Of a stretch of DNA of 64,000 nt, positions 19,333 through 28,795 are shown piece after piece (the stretch's first letter is position 1; every line of letters begins with the position of its first letter). The stretch covers positions 1 to 64,000 of the forward strand of contig DRHW01000004.1 in assembly GCA_011053005.1 (NCBI GenBank). Direction: 5' to 3'. Both the position numbers and the translations under genes were made by a program. Source of the DNA: Methylophaga sp. GTDB taxonomy: Bacteria > Pseudomonadota > Gammaproteobacteria > Nitrosococcales > Methylophagaceae. Under the pieces are notes generated by a model. The model was not told the origin of the DNA. It worked only from the letters and a program-made list of their open reading frames with translations, and did no database searches.

Positions 19333-20844
19333 ATGACGACAATTAATATTAATGAATTAATGGAAAGCAGTGGAGTACAGTTTGGCACCAGTGGTGTTCG
19401 TGGTCTTGTGAAAGACATGACCGATCACGTTTGTTTTACTTATGTCAGTGCTTTTTTACAATATCTTGCTAAGCAACAAAGCATACAAAAGGGCAGCAGA
19501 ATTGGTATTGCGGGCGATTTACGAAGCAGTACGCCACGTATTATAAATGCAGCCGCAGCCGCCTGTGTTGCCATGGGATACGAGCCTATTAATTATGGCT
19601 TTATTCCATCGCCAGCTATCGCGCTTTACGGTATTGAATATGACATGCCAACAATTATGGTGACGGGCAGTCATATTCCAGATGATCGAAATGGCATCAA
19701 GTTTAATACTGCACAAGGTGAAATTCTTAAGCCAGATGAACAAGGCATTCGAAGCCAAAACATCACAGTTGAACCTACATTATTTACAGATGCTAATGGT
19801 TTAGTTCACCAAGATTATTTATCGACTGAGAGTAACGATGCCGAACTTAATTATATAAAGCGCTTTACCGATTTTTTGCCAACAGATTGTTTGATCAACA
19901 AATCTATAGGTTTGTATGAACATTCATCAGTCTCAAGAGATTGTTTTAAACGTATTCTTGAACAGCTTGGTGCTAGCGTTACTTCATTGGGACGCAGTGA
20001 AAAATTTATTTCAGTTGATACCGAAGCGATTCGACCAGAAGATGTGATATTAGCAAAACAATGGTCGCAGCAGCATAACTTTGACTGCATTATTTCCACC
20101 GATGGTGACGGTGATAGACCGCTTATTAGTGATGAAAATGGGAATTGGTTACGTGGCGATGTAGCAGGTATGTTATGTGCTCAATATCTGAATATAGGTA
20201 GTGTAGTGACACCTGTCAGCAGTAACTCTGTAGTAGAAAAAAGTAATTATTTTAAAAATGTGATCAGGACTAAAATTGGCTCACCCTATGTAATTGAAGC
20301 GATGCAGAAAGAGGCATCAGGCGCTGATAGAACGGTAGCAGGTTATGAAGCTAACGGTGGTTTTTTACAACAAACATCGATATCCATGAATCATAGTGTT
20401 TTATCGCCATTACCGACACGTGATGCGGTGATTGTACCTATTGCTATCATGTTGTTCGCACAACAACAAAAGTTAACAATTTCGCAATTATTAACCACCT
20501 TACCGCAACGTTATACCTTTAGTGACCGAATTAAAAACTTTCCAATAGAGAGCAGTTCTAAGCTTATAAATAATATGATTTCTAATGATGCAGAGACTAA
20601 CTTGCAAACTATTAAATCATTATTTAATGGTATCGGCGACCCAATAACATTTGATAATACGGATGGTGTTCGAATTACATTTTCTACTGATGATGTTGTA
20701 CATATAAGACCATCAGGGAATGCCCCTGAGCTACGTTGCTATACCGAATCAGAGACAACGGAAAAGGCTGAAAAGCTTAATCAACATTGTATTGAAATTC
20801 TTAATAAATGGCGATTAGCAGACAATAAATTAGAAGTAGAGTGA
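19333..20844 (+). CDS. manB: Phosphomannomutase (alpha-D-phosphohexomutase family)
   Basis: Converts mannose-6-P to mannose-1-P between the two ManC reactions. The 503-residue protein has FGTSGVRGLV near the N-terminus, the phosphoserine loop TGSHIPDDRNGIKF, the metal loop DGDGDRPL, a sugar-specificity loop region (GYEANGGF) and a C-terminal phosphate-binding RPSGNAPELR. Function is assigned from the neighbours manC, gmd and fcl; phosphoglucomutase activity cannot be excluded. Confidence 0.88.
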   Translation: MTTININELMESSGVQFGTSGVRGLVKDMTDHVCFTYVSAFLQYLAKQQSIQKGSRIGIAGDLRSSTPRIINAAAAACVAMGYEPINYGFIPSPAIALYGIEYDMPTIMVTGSHIPDDRNGIKFNTAQGEILKPDEQGIRSQNITVEPTLFTDANGLVHQDYLSTESNDAELNYIKRFTDFLPTDCLINKSIGLYEHSSVSRDCFKRILEQLGASVTSLGRSEKFISVDTEAIRPEDVILAKQWSQQHNFDCIISTDGDGDRPLISDENGNWLRGDVAGMLCAQYLNIGSVVTPVSSNSVVEKSNYFKNVIRTKIGSPYVIEAMQKEASGADRTVAGYEANGGFLQQTSISMNHSVLSPLPTRDAVIVPIAIMLFAQQQKLTISQLLTTLPQRYTFSDRIKNFPIESSSKLINNMISNDAETNLQTIKSLFNGIGDPITFDNTDGVRITFSTDDVVHIRPSGNAPELRCYTESETTEKAEKLNQHCIEILNKWRLADNKLEVE

Positions 20845-20935
20845 TTCGTAATCTATAGCAACTCGCTCCCCATGGGAGAAATATGCTGGGATATTAGAGG
20901 TTATTAATTGATCGGTTAAATGCTTCAATGTAAGA

Positions 20936-20973
20936 GTTTAAGCAACAGTTTTCATTGACGACGTTGCTTAAAC
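20936..20973. repeat. 11-base inverted repeat upstream of gmd
   Basis: GTTTAAGCAAC (20936-20946) and GTTGCTTAAAC (20963-20973) are perfectly complementary with a 16-base spacer. A third TTAAGCAA copy lies at 20982-20989. No T-tract follows, so it looks more like a protein-binding operator or a leader hairpin than a terminator of manB. Confidence 0.75.
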
Positions 20974-20981
20974 AGAAACTC

Positions 20982-21011
20982 TTAAGCAAGTTTAGTTCTC
21001 ATCGGTATAAT
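20982..21011 (+). promoter_or_regulatory. Candidate promoter of gmd-fcl
   Basis: Consensus TATAAT (21006-21011) preceded at 18 bases by TTAAGC (20982-20987). It lies 33 bases before gmd in the 200-base gap after manB, implying a second transcription unit within the locus. Confidence 0.55.
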
Positions 21012-21044
21012 ACGAAGCAAAAAAAATAGGATTTAAATTAAATA

Positions 21045-22169
21045 ATGAATGAATATAAAGTCGCATTAATAACTGGTGTAACCGGACAAGATGGATCTTA
21101 CTTAGCTGAGTTTCTGCTAGAAAAAGGCTATGAAGTACATGGCATAAAACGCCGTGCATCATCATTTAATACACAACGAGTCGATCATATTTACCAAGAT
21201 CCACACGTTGATAATGCCAAGTTTATTCTTCATTATGGCGATTTGACAGATTCATCAAACTTAACGCGAATATTGCAAGAAGTGCAACCTGACGAGGTGT
21301 ATAACCTAGGTGCGCAATCACATGTAGCTGTTTCATTTGAATCACCAGAATATACTGCTGATGTTGATGGAATGGGCACATTGCGTTTACTTGAAGCCAT
21401 TCGCTTATTAGGTTTAGAAAAGAAAACTCGTTTCTATCAAGCCTCAACGTCAGAACTGTATGGCTTGGTACAAGAAACGCCTCAAAAAGAAACCACACCG
21501 TTTTACCCTCGTTCGCCATATGCAGTGGCAAAGCTCTATGCCTATTGGATGACTGTTAATTATCGTGAAGCTTATGGTATGTATGCTTGCAATGGCATAT
21601 TGTTTAACCATGAATCTCCTCGTCGAGGTGAAACTTTCGTCACACGTAAAATTACGCGTGGTTTGGCTAATATTGCCCAAGGCATAGAATCATGTTTATT
21701 TATGGGTAATATGGATGCACTTCGTGATTGGGGTCATGCCAAAGATTATGTGCGTATGCAATGGATGATGCTACAACAAGATAAACCTGAGGATTTTGTT
21801 ATCGCTACAGGCGTGCAATATTCAGTGCGCCAATTTATTGAATGGTCAGCGAAAGAGCTTGGCCTAACCTTGCGTTTTGAAGGTGAAGGTATTAATGAAA
21901 AAGGCATTATAGCCTCGATTGAAGGTGATAAAACACCTGCAATTAAAGTGGGTGATGTAATTGTGCAGATTGACCAACGTTACTTCCGTCCAGCAGAAGT
22001 TGAAACTTTACTAGGGGATCCTAATAAGGCCAAGCTAGTACTGGGATGGGTACCTGAGATTACTGTTCAAGAAATGTGTGCTGAAATGGTGGCAGAAGAT
22101 CTTAAAAATGCCCAACGCCATGCATTATTAAAAATGCATGGACACGAAATTCCTGTGAGTGTTGAGTAA
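21045..22169 (+). CDS. gmd: GDP-mannose 4,6-dehydratase
   Basis: Converts GDP-D-mannose to GDP-4-keto-6-deoxymannose, first committed step to GDP-L-fucose. The 374-residue SDR has [29 protein letters not shown] (Thr/Glu of the active site), SPYAVAKLY (Tyr-Lys) and the family-specific [15 protein letters not shown] loop that binds NADP/dimerises. Length normal. It heads the gmd-fcl pair behind its own likely promoter. Confidence 0.97.
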   Translation: MNEYKVALITGVTGQDGSYLAEFLLEKGYEVHGIKRRASSFNTQRVDHIYQDPHVDNAKFILHYGDLTDSSNLTRILQEVQPDEVYNLGAQSHVAVSFESPEYTADVDGMGTLRLLEAIRLLGLEKKTRFYQASTSELYGLVQETPQKETTPFYPRSPYAVAKLYAYWMTVNYREAYGMYACNGILFNHESPRRGETFVTRKITRGLANIAQGIESCLFMGNMDALRDWGHAKDYVRMQWMMLQQDKPEDFVIATGVQYSVRQFIEWSAKELGLTLRFEGEGINEKGIIASIEGDKTPAIKVGDVIVQIDQRYFRPAEVETLLGDPNKAKLVLGWVPEITVQEMCAEMVAEDLKNAQRHALLKMHGHEIPVSVE

Positions 22170-22172
22170 GTT

Positions 22173-23135
22173 ATGAGCCAAACTATATACGTAGCAGGCC
22201 ACAACGGAATGGTAGGCTCTGCCATATTTAGACAGTTACAACATGACAGCACAAATATCATTATTACTGCCAGTAGAGATGAACTTGATTTAACCAACCA
22301 GCAAGCAGTTAATCAGTTTTTTGCAGGTAATAAAATTGATCAAGTCTATCTGGCCGCAGCAAAAGTCGGCGGTATTCATGCTAATAACGAATATCCTGCC
22401 GAATTTATTTATCAAAACTTGATGATTGAAGCTAATATCATTCATGCAGCACATAGTAACAATGTGCAAAAACTATTATTTTTGGGTTCATCATGTATTT
22501 ATCCTAAAAATGCTGAACAGCCAATGAAAGAAGAAGATTTATTAACGGGTATTTTAGAAAGAACAAATGAGCCTTATGCTATTGCTAAAATTGCAGGTAT
22601 TAAGCTCTGCGAAAGTTATAATCGCCAGTATAGGCGTGATTATCGAAGCGTGATGCCAACCAATCTTTATGGTGAAAACGATAATTTTCATCCTGAAAAC
22701 TCACATGTCATTCCTGCATTGATAAGACGTTTTCATGAAGCTAAGCTAAATAACGATTCAACCGTAACAGCATGGGGTACAGGCAAACCTATGCGAGAAT
22801 TCTTACATGTTGATGATATGGCTGAAGCATCAATTTTTGTAATGAATTTAGACAATGCTATTTATCAACAAGAAACTAATCCGATGTTGTCTCACATTAA
22901 TGTAGGCACAGGTCTCGATTGCACCATCCGTGAATTAGTAGAAACGGTAGCTAAAGTGATTGGCTATCAAGGTGAGATAGTTTTTGATAACACTAAACCC
23001 GATGGCAGTCCAAGAAAACTTATGGATGTATCGAGACTAGAGCGATTAGGCTGGAAAGCACGTACAAGATTAGAACATGGATTAAGTCTGACCTATCAAT
23101 GGTTTTTAGATAATCAAAGTAATTTCAGAAAATAA
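22173..23135 (+). CDS. fcl: GDP-L-fucose synthase
   Basis: Bifunctional 3,5-epimerase/4-reductase turning GDP-4-keto-6-deoxymannose into GDP-L-fucose with NADPH. The 320-residue protein has [12 protein letters not shown], the [12 protein letters not shown] stretch, [10 protein letters not shown] (catalytic Ser/Cys), [12 protein letters not shown] (Tyr-Lys) and the NLYGENDNF active-site segment. It begins 3 bases after gmd and completes the fucose donor pathway. Confidence 0.97.
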   Translation: MSQTIYVAGHNGMVGSAIFRQLQHDSTNIIITASRDELDLTNQQAVNQFFAGNKIDQVYLAAAKVGGIHANNEYPAEFIYQNLMIEANIIHAAHSNNVQKLLFLGSSCIYPKNAEQPMKEEDLLTGILERTNEPYAIAKIAGIKLCESYNRQYRRDYRSVMPTNLYGENDNFHPENSHVIPALIRRFHEAKLNNDSTVTAWGTGKPMREFLHVDDMAEASIFVMNLDNAIYQQETNPMLSHINVGTGLDCTIRELVETVAKVIGYQGEIVFDNTKPDGSPRKLMDVSRLERLGWKARTRLEHGLSLTYQWFLDNQSNFRK

Positions 23136-23137
23136 TC

Positions 23138-24457
23138 TTGATCGCTAAACTAAAGGCACTTCGTCAACATCAAGGTTTTGTGCGCTATTTCCAAAATACC
23201 TCATGGCTAATGGGAGAGAAAATTCTGCGAATGTCTGTTGGCTTATTTGTTGGTATTTGGGTCGCACGCTATCTAGGGCCAGAGCAATTTGGCTTGCTCA
23301 GCTACGCTCAAAGTTTTGTTTTTCTATTTACCGTTATTGCCACGTTAGGACTGGATGGTATTGTTGTGCGGGAACTAGTCAAAGATAAAACACAAAGGGA
23401 TGTTTTATTAGGGACCGCCTTTGGTTTAAAGCTAATCGGTGCATTTCTTATCTTACCAATATTGGCAATTGCGGTGCAATTAACCAGTAATGATAATTAC
23501 ACTAATCTATTAGTATTCATCATCGCCTCAGCAACGATTTTTCAAAGTTTTAATGTTATCGACTTTTATTATCAGTCTAAGGTGCTCTCGAAATATGTTG
23601 CCTTAGCCAATACTGTTAGTTTTACACTATCGAGTGTAATTAAAGTTGCTTTGATTATGAACCATGCACCTTTAATCGCTTTTGCAATAATGACGGTTTT
23701 TGATATGGTCGTCATTACTATAGGGCTTATTGTTTATTACAGAAAATCAAGCCATCTAAAGCTGTTGAACTGGCTCTTTGACTGGTCGATGGCGAAAAGT
23801 TTACTTAAAAACTCTTGGCCGTTGATACTTAGTGGTTTTGTTTTAATGATCCAAGCGAGGATCGACCAAGTCATGTTGAAAGAGATGGTCGGCAATATTG
23901 AAGTAGGGTTTTATAGTGTTGCAATGCGGTTAATTGAAACCTTTGCTTTTTTACCAATGATATTTCAAAATTCTTTATATCCCTCAATACAAAATGCAAA
24001 AAACGACTCAGTTGAATTATATCAAAATCGATTATTAAATTTTTATAGACTAAATTTTATTTTATTTTTGATAACTGCTATTCCTATATTTATATTCTCA
24101 GAGCAGTTAGTTGTTTTTCTTTTTGGTGAGGATTATCAACCTGCAGGAGCTCTATTATCTTTAATGGCTATGAGACTTTTTTTTGCGAATATGGGCGTAG
24201 CAAGAGGAGTATATATTCTTACTGAAAACCTGATGAAATACTCAATGATTTCTATGGTATTAGGTACTACTACAAATATTATATTAAATTATTTATGGAT
24301 AGATGAATATGGTGGTAAAGGAGCTATTATTGCAACCATAATATCATTTTTTGTAACGATATTTTTAATCGACATGTTGTATTCAAAAACAAGAGGAAAT
24401 GTATTTTTACAAGTTAAAAGTATACTTACCTTTTATAAAATAAATCTGAGGAGTTAG
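23138..24457 (+). CDS. wzx: Wzx-type polysaccharide flippase (first copy)
   Basis: Integral membrane protein of the polysaccharide transport (PST/MOP) family that flips undecaprenyl-linked repeat units to the periplasm. The 439-residue product has about 12-14 hydrophobic segments and the typical N-terminal pattern (WLMGEKILRM, ARYLGPEQFGLLSYAQS). It starts with TTG 2 bases after fcl, so translation is probably coupled; the exact start is uncertain. Base composition becomes visibly more AT-rich from this gene on. A second flippase gene lies at 34738. Confidence 0.85.
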   Translation: MIAKLKALRQHQGFVRYFQNTSWLMGEKILRMSVGLFVGIWVARYLGPEQFGLLSYAQSFVFLFTVIATLGLDGIVVRELVKDKTQRDVLLGTAFGLKLIGAFLILPILAIAVQLTSNDNYTNLLVFIIASATIFQSFNVIDFYYQSKVLSKYVALANTVSFTLSSVIKVALIMNHAPLIAFAIMTVFDMVVITIGLIVYYRKSSHLKLLNWLFDWSMAKSLLKNSWPLILSGFVLMIQARIDQVMLKEMVGNIEVGFYSVAMRLIETFAFLPMIFQNSLYPSIQNAKNDSVELYQNRLLNFYRLNFILFLITAIPIFIFSEQLVVFLFGEDYQPAGALLSLMAMRLFFANMGVARGVYILTENLMKYSMISMVLGTTTNIILNYLWIDEYGGKGAIIATIISFFVTIFLIDMLYSKTRGNVFLQVKSILTFYKINLRS

Positions 24458-24459
24458 TA

Positions 24460-25107
24460 ATGGGGTTAGTAAGTTTTGGAGTACCAGATAAGGAAGCTGA
24501 ATATTTAAAAGAGTTACTTGAGCTAGATGTATTTGTCGAAGGTGGAACATATCAAGGTGGAACTGCTAAAAAGATGAGTGGTAAATTTAGTAAAGTTATC
24601 ACTATTGAAAAATCAGATGTAATGTTTGCTAAGGCTAAAGAAGTATTAAATAATTATCCTAATGTCACTATGTTAAAAGGTGATACGAGAGAACATCTAC
24701 CTAGCGTGTTAGATAGTAGTAATAATATTTTATTTTGGCTTGATGCTCACTGGAGTGGTGGAGAAACTTATGGACAAGGTGATGAATGTCCACTGATAGA
24801 AGAGCTTGAAATTATTTTCGATTCTGACGTAAGCTCAGTTATACTAATTGATGACGCAAGATGCTTCTTAGTCCCGCCACCATTACCCCATGATTACACA
24901 AGCTGGCCAACGCTAGTTGAGATAATACGTGTGATGCCGAAAAACTGGGAGTTGGTCGTGCATGAAGATGTGATTTATTTACTCCCAGGAAAAATAAGCG
25001 ACGCATTTAAGATCTTTCTTCAAAAAGCAATTACAGAAAAATATAATAAAAAGGTAGGATTTATTCAAAGAGTACTTGAAAAAGTGCTAAAAAAAATGGC
25101 GGTGTAA
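24460..25107 (+). CDS. Putative class I methyltransferase-like protein, unknown
   Basis: I do not recognise a named family. The 215-residue soluble protein has a Rossmann-like motif VEGGTYQGGTAKK (about 31-43), an acidic strand end IEKSD, KGDTREHLP and LDAHWSGGETYG, a pattern reminiscent of SAM-dependent methyltransferases such as the FkbM group, then LIDDAR. A good GAGGAG SD precedes the ATG. It is packed between wzx and a DUF268-like gene, so a sugar-modifying role is inferred. It could instead be a non-catalytic relative. Confidence 0.6.
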   Translation: MGLVSFGVPDKEAEYLKELLELDVFVEGGTYQGGTAKKMSGKFSKVITIEKSDVMFAKAKEVLNNYPNVTMLKGDTREHLPSVLDSSNNILFWLDAHWSGGETYGQGDECPLIEELEIIFDSDVSSVILIDDARCFLVPPPLPHDYTSWPTLVEIIRVMPKNWELVVHEDVIYLLPGKISDAFKIFLQKAITEKYNKKVGFIQRVLEKVLKKMAV

Positions 25108-25108
25108 G

Positions 25109-25882
25109 TTGTTTTTTAATAAGCTAAGACAGCAAAAAATAATTAGAAGTACTTATTTTATAGTCAGGGGAGTAAGTAACTTTGTACAGTTCAAGCCATT
25201 ATTACTTATAAAACAATATATGTGGTTTTTGAAAGAATATAAATTATTTAGTCAACAAAATAAAAATAAAAAATTCGAAAAAATAGAGTGGTTTCCCTGC
25301 CTAAAAGATAATCTAAAATATACCCCACTTGATCCTACCTATTTTTTTCAAGATAGCTGGGCAGCTAAACACCTCTTTCATTTGAAGCCTGAACATCATT
25401 ATGATGTAGGGAGCTCAGCTAAAACAATGGGTATATTGTCTCAATTTGTACCAATTACTATGGTAGACATAAGACCTATTGAGTTAAAGTTAGATAACCT
25501 TTATTTCAAAGAAGGATCAATATTAGCGTTACCTTTTGAGGATAACTCAATAGAGACTTTGTCATCATTATGTGTAGTAGAGCATATAGGATTGGGTCGA
25601 TATGGCGATGAGTTAGATCAGTTTGGCAGTGAAAAAGCGATTAAAGAATTAAAAAGAGTATTGAAGATAGGTGGGATAATTTTATTCAGTGTTCCAGTCG
25701 ATACAGATAATAAAATTTACTTTAATGCACATAGGGCCTTTACTAGAAACTATATCTTAGAATTATTTAATGATTTTAGAGTTTTAGATGAAAAATATCA
25801 TTATGGAACAAAAGTTTTTGATAGTTATGATTCATCTATGGGATTTGGTACTGGACTATATATGCTGAAAAGGGTTAAATAA
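25109..25882 (+). CDS. DUF268-like methyltransferase-fold protein
   Basis: 257 residues with a basic N-terminal part and a methyltransferase-like core: YDVGSSAKTMG (motif I, about 98-108), MVDIRPIEL, GSILALPFEDNSIETLSSLCVVEHIGLGRYGD and AIKELKRVLKIGGIILFSVPV. This resembles DUF268 proteins of polysaccharide loci, a function not established. It begins with TTG after the preceding gene; an in-frame ATG at codon 38 is an alternative start. Its stop overlaps the next start by one base. Confidence 0.6.
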   Translation: MFFNKLRQQKIIRSTYFIVRGVSNFVQFKPLLLIKQYMWFLKEYKLFSQQNKNKKFEKIEWFPCLKDNLKYTPLDPTYFFQDSWAAKHLFHLKPEHHYDVGSSAKTMGILSQFVPITMVDIRPIELKLDNLYFKEGSILALPFEDNSIETLSSLCVVEHIGLGRYGDELDQFGSEKAIKELKRVLKIGGIILFSVPVDTDNKIYFNAHRAFTRNYILELFNDFRVLDEKYHYGTKVFDSYDSSMGFGTGLYMLKRVK

Positions 25883-26667
25883 TGTTTACTAAATTAGGTT
25901 TTTTAAAAAGGAAAATAAGAGGTTTATCTTTCAGGGTATTTAATTTCGTTGAAAATAATGGAAACACTAATTTTAGAAGTAATGGTGAAGAAGAGTTTGT
26001 AAACAATTTATTCTTATCATTTTCTGCGAAAAAACAAAAAAGGGTGGTTTTCGATATTGGTGCAAATATAGGCAGCTATTCAACAATAATCGAAGAAAAA
26101 GCATCAGAGTATCGTACGGATATTGACTTGCACCTGTTTGAGCCGACTAAAAGTTGTTTTGCAGTTATTGAAAGTAAGTTTGACGGTAAAGTTGTAGCAT
26201 TAAATAATTTTGGTGCATCTGATTCTAACGTTACGACAAAAATATTTTATGATAAAGAGCAGAGTGGATTGGCTTCTTTGTATCAAAGAAATTTAGATTG
26301 CTATAATTTGAAGTTGGACCAGAGTGAAGAAATCATATTAAAACGTCTAGATAATTATATTGAAGAAAAAAACATTGATCATATCGATTTTGTGAAAATT
26401 GATATTGAAGGTCATGAACTTAAAGCATTTGAAGGTTTTGGCAAATATATGAGTGGGGAGTTTATAGACTATATTCAATTTGAATATGGAGGTGCAAACC
26501 TGGATTCTCATTCAAGTTTAATGGACCTTTATCAGTTTTTATATGAAAGAGGTTTTGATATAGCAAAGGCGATGCCAAAAGGCCTGGAAATTAGAGTGTA
26601 TGCTCCCTTTTCGGAGAACTTTCAGTATTCAAATTACGTGGCAATATCAAGAAAAATATTAAAATGA
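25882..26667 (+). CDS. FkbM family methyltransferase (first copy)
   Basis: SAM-dependent O-methyltransferase of the FkbM family, probably methylating a sugar hydroxyl of the glycan. The 261-residue protein has VVFDIGANIGSYS (about 54-66), HLFEPTKSCF and the FkbM hallmark FVKIDIEGHELKAFEGF (about 170-186). The TAATG junction with the preceding gene and ATGA overlap with the next show a tight operon. Substrate unknown. Confidence 0.85.
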   Translation: MFTKLGFLKRKIRGLSFRVFNFVENNGNTNFRSNGEEEFVNNLFLSFSAKKQKRVVFDIGANIGSYSTIIEEKASEYRTDIDLHLFEPTKSCFAVIESKFDGKVVALNNFGASDSNVTTKIFYDKEQSGLASLYQRNLDCYNLKLDQSEEIILKRLDNYIEEKNIDHIDFVKIDIEGHELKAFEGFGKYMSGEFIDYIQFEYGGANLDSHSSLMDLYQFLYERGFDIAKAMPKGLEIRVYAPFSENFQYSNYVAISRKILK

Positions 26668-27539
26668 TTTTTTTTATATCTGATGGTCGATTAGGCAATC
26701 AAGCTTTTCAGTATGCATTCTTGAATACTAAAGCGAAGACTAATGAAAAGGTTATCTGTGTCAATATGAGTCAGATTGCAAACTATTTTGACTTCAAGAA
26801 CCAAAATTTCATATTTTTATCAAGCTCTAGACTTGCTTTATTCTTATATAAAAATGCTGTTGCAAAGATTTTAACTTTTTTAGTTAGACTTAAGGTGATT
26901 GGTTGTATTGAACAATTAAGGGTCGCTGGTACACCTATGCCTGAGGTGTCAAAAATAAAAGGTATAATACCTTTTACTTACGTAAAAACTGGTTTTTTTC
27001 AATCAGAGCAATTGTTTGTAGGTGAAAAAATAGATTTTTATTTAAAAGAGCAATATGTAAATAAAGCGAAAAATATTTTACAAATACAGGCTAAAAGTGA
27101 AAAAGTATTTGTACATGTTAGAAGAGGTGATTATATTTCTGAAGTCTATCAAGGTGAGCGAGGAATTGATTTACCCAAACAATATTTTCTTGATGCAATA
27201 AAAGAAATTGAAAAAAATGTAGATAATCCCTTTTATATATTCTTAACAGATGACCCTGAATTTGTTCGTTGTTGCTTTGATGAAATTGAAAACAAGTTTA
27301 TATCAGAAGAAGATTTAGCAACTGATTTAGCCATTATGTCTTTATGTCGTTATGGCATTGTTTCAAATAGTAGTTTCTCATGGTGGGGGGCATATTTGGC
27401 GGTCGATAAAATGATGATGATATTTCCTAAATATTGGTATGGCTGGAAAAAAAGAATCGAATCACATCCGGGTATTCAGCCTTCATGGTCGACAGTTATA
27501 GAGGTAGTCAAAAATGAAAATAAACAGAATAAGCTTTAA
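26664..27539 (+). CDS. Alpha-1,2-fucosyltransferase (GT11)
   Basis: Transfers L-fucose from GDP-fucose, normally in alpha-1,2 linkage. The 291-residue protein shows GRLGNQAFQYAF at the N-terminus, the GT11 motif HVRRGDY (about 151-157), FYIFLTDDPEFVR and DLAIMSLCRYGIVSNSSFSWWGAYL. It starts in an ATGA overlap with the FkbM gene. GDP-fucose is supplied by the upstream manC-manB-gmd-fcl genes, which supports the call. The acceptor sugar, galactose in well-known members, is not determined here. Confidence 0.88.
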   Translation: MIFFISDGRLGNQAFQYAFLNTKAKTNEKVICVNMSQIANYFDFKNQNFIFLSSSRLALFLYKNAVAKILTFLVRLKVIGCIEQLRVAGTPMPEVSKIKGIIPFTYVKTGFFQSEQLFVGEKIDFYLKEQYVNKAKNILQIQAKSEKVFVHVRRGDYISEVYQGERGIDLPKQYFLDAIKEIEKNVDNPFYIFLTDDPEFVRCCFDEIENKFISEEDLATDLAIMSLCRYGIVSNSSFSWWGAYLAVDKMMMIFPKYWYGWKKRIESHPGIQPSWSTVIEVVKNENKQNKL

Positions 27540-27871
27540 GTGTGGCATGTATTTATAACGACGTAAATCTAATTGCAATATTAGGTACACTTTCTGGCAA
27601 TCATTGGGGGGGCATGATCGTTAACTGCTTTGAGACAAGCTGTTTCAATTTAAAGCTGTATAACAAATATTTAAAATAAAAGGTGCTTAAAAGATAATTT
27701 CTGCACTCGTTATTAATGATGATACATATTGTATTTGTTTATAGATGTTAATAATTAAAGTGAGTGCAAACAGATAATATGCATGATGATGCAAATTAGT
27801 TACTGTTAAGATTTATGGCATTTAGGGAATAGCCTACACTCGTGATTAATTTAGGAAGGATTAAAGTAACA
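27540..27871. other. Non-coding gap in the glycan locus
   Basis: No plausible gene. It contains a run of seven G (about 27607-27613) and an imperfect nested inverted repeat: GCACTC (27703-27708) with GAGTGC (27762-27767), inner TTATTAA/TTAATAA and a central ATACA-TGTAT. It could be a promoter region, a deletion scar or a remnant of a lost element. No clear -35/-10 pair was seen. Confidence 0.5.
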
Positions 27872-28795
27872 ATGTATGAAGATCTGGCACCTATCGTTCT
27901 TTTTGTCTATAACCGGCCTTGGCATACCAAGCAAACAGTTGAAGCTTTACAACAAAATGAATTAACTAATAATAGTGAACTATTTATTTATTCTGATGGG
28001 GCAAAAAATGCTGAGGCAAAAGGAGATGTCGCTGAGGTTAGGTCATACATTAAGTCAATTGACGGCTTTAAAAATATCACAATTTTTGAAAGAGAAAAAA
28101 ATATAGGGTTGGCTGCTTCTATTATTGATGGTGTGACAAAAATTGTTAATCAGTATGGAAAGATTATTGTTTTAGAAGATGATCTAATTACTAGCCCTAA
28201 TTTTTTGACGTTTATGAATAAGGCATTAGATTTTTATGTGAATGAAAAAAAGGTTTGGCATATCTCCGGCTGGAATTACTCGATTAATTCTGACGGCCTA
28301 AATGATGTATTTCTATGGCGTGTTATGAATTGCTGGGGCTGGGGTACCTGGAAAGATAGATGGCAACATTATGAAAAAAATGTTGATTCTATAATGGCTG
28401 ATTTTAGTAAATCTGATGTAAAAGCATTTAACATTGATGGCGTTGGAAATTTTTATTCTCAAATAGAAAAAAATAAAAATAAGAAAATAAATACATGGGC
28501 TATTTTTTGGTATGCAAGCATTTTTAAGGAAAAAGGCTTGTGTTTAAATCCTGTCCAAACATTCGTAAATAATATTGGCTTTGATGGCAGTGGAACTCAT
28601 TGCGGAAGTGCCAATTGGACTGAGCAGTCTAGTCTTAATTTAAATTCGGCTGTCAATTACGAGACTAATATAACAGAATCTACAATTGCACTTGCAAATA
28701 TTAAACAACATTATCTTGCACAGAAAAAAAACGTGTGGGAAAGACTAGTTAATAAGTTATTACGTGTTTTTATTAGAAAGACTCCCATACTATGA
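27872..28795 (+). CDS. GT2-like glycosyltransferase
   Basis: Probable family 2 glycosyltransferase (GT-A fold) of the inner membrane/cytosol. Visible features are PIVLFVYNRPWHT at the start, FIYSDGAK, the donor-binding IIVLEDDLITSPNFL (the Asp-rich motif, DXD-like) and GWGTWKDRW near the middle. Start chosen at ATG 27872 because AGGAAGG lies about 12 bases upstream; an in-frame GTG at 27842 would add 10 residues. It ends in an ATGA overlap with the next gene. Donor sugar unknown. Confidence 0.78.
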   Translation: MYEDLAPIVLFVYNRPWHTKQTVEALQQNELTNNSELFIYSDGAKNAEAKGDVAEVRSYIKSIDGFKNITIFEREKNIGLAASIIDGVTKIVNQYGKIIVLEDDLITSPNFLTFMNKALDFYVNEKKVWHISGWNYSINSDGLNDVFLWRVMNCWGWGTWKDRWQHYEKNVDSIMADFSKSDVKAFNIDGVGNFYSQIEKNKNKKINTWAIFWYASIFKEKGLCLNPVQTFVNNIGFDGSGTHCGSANWTEQSSLNLNSAVNYETNITESTIALANIKQHYLAQKKNVWERLVNKLLRVFIRKTPIL

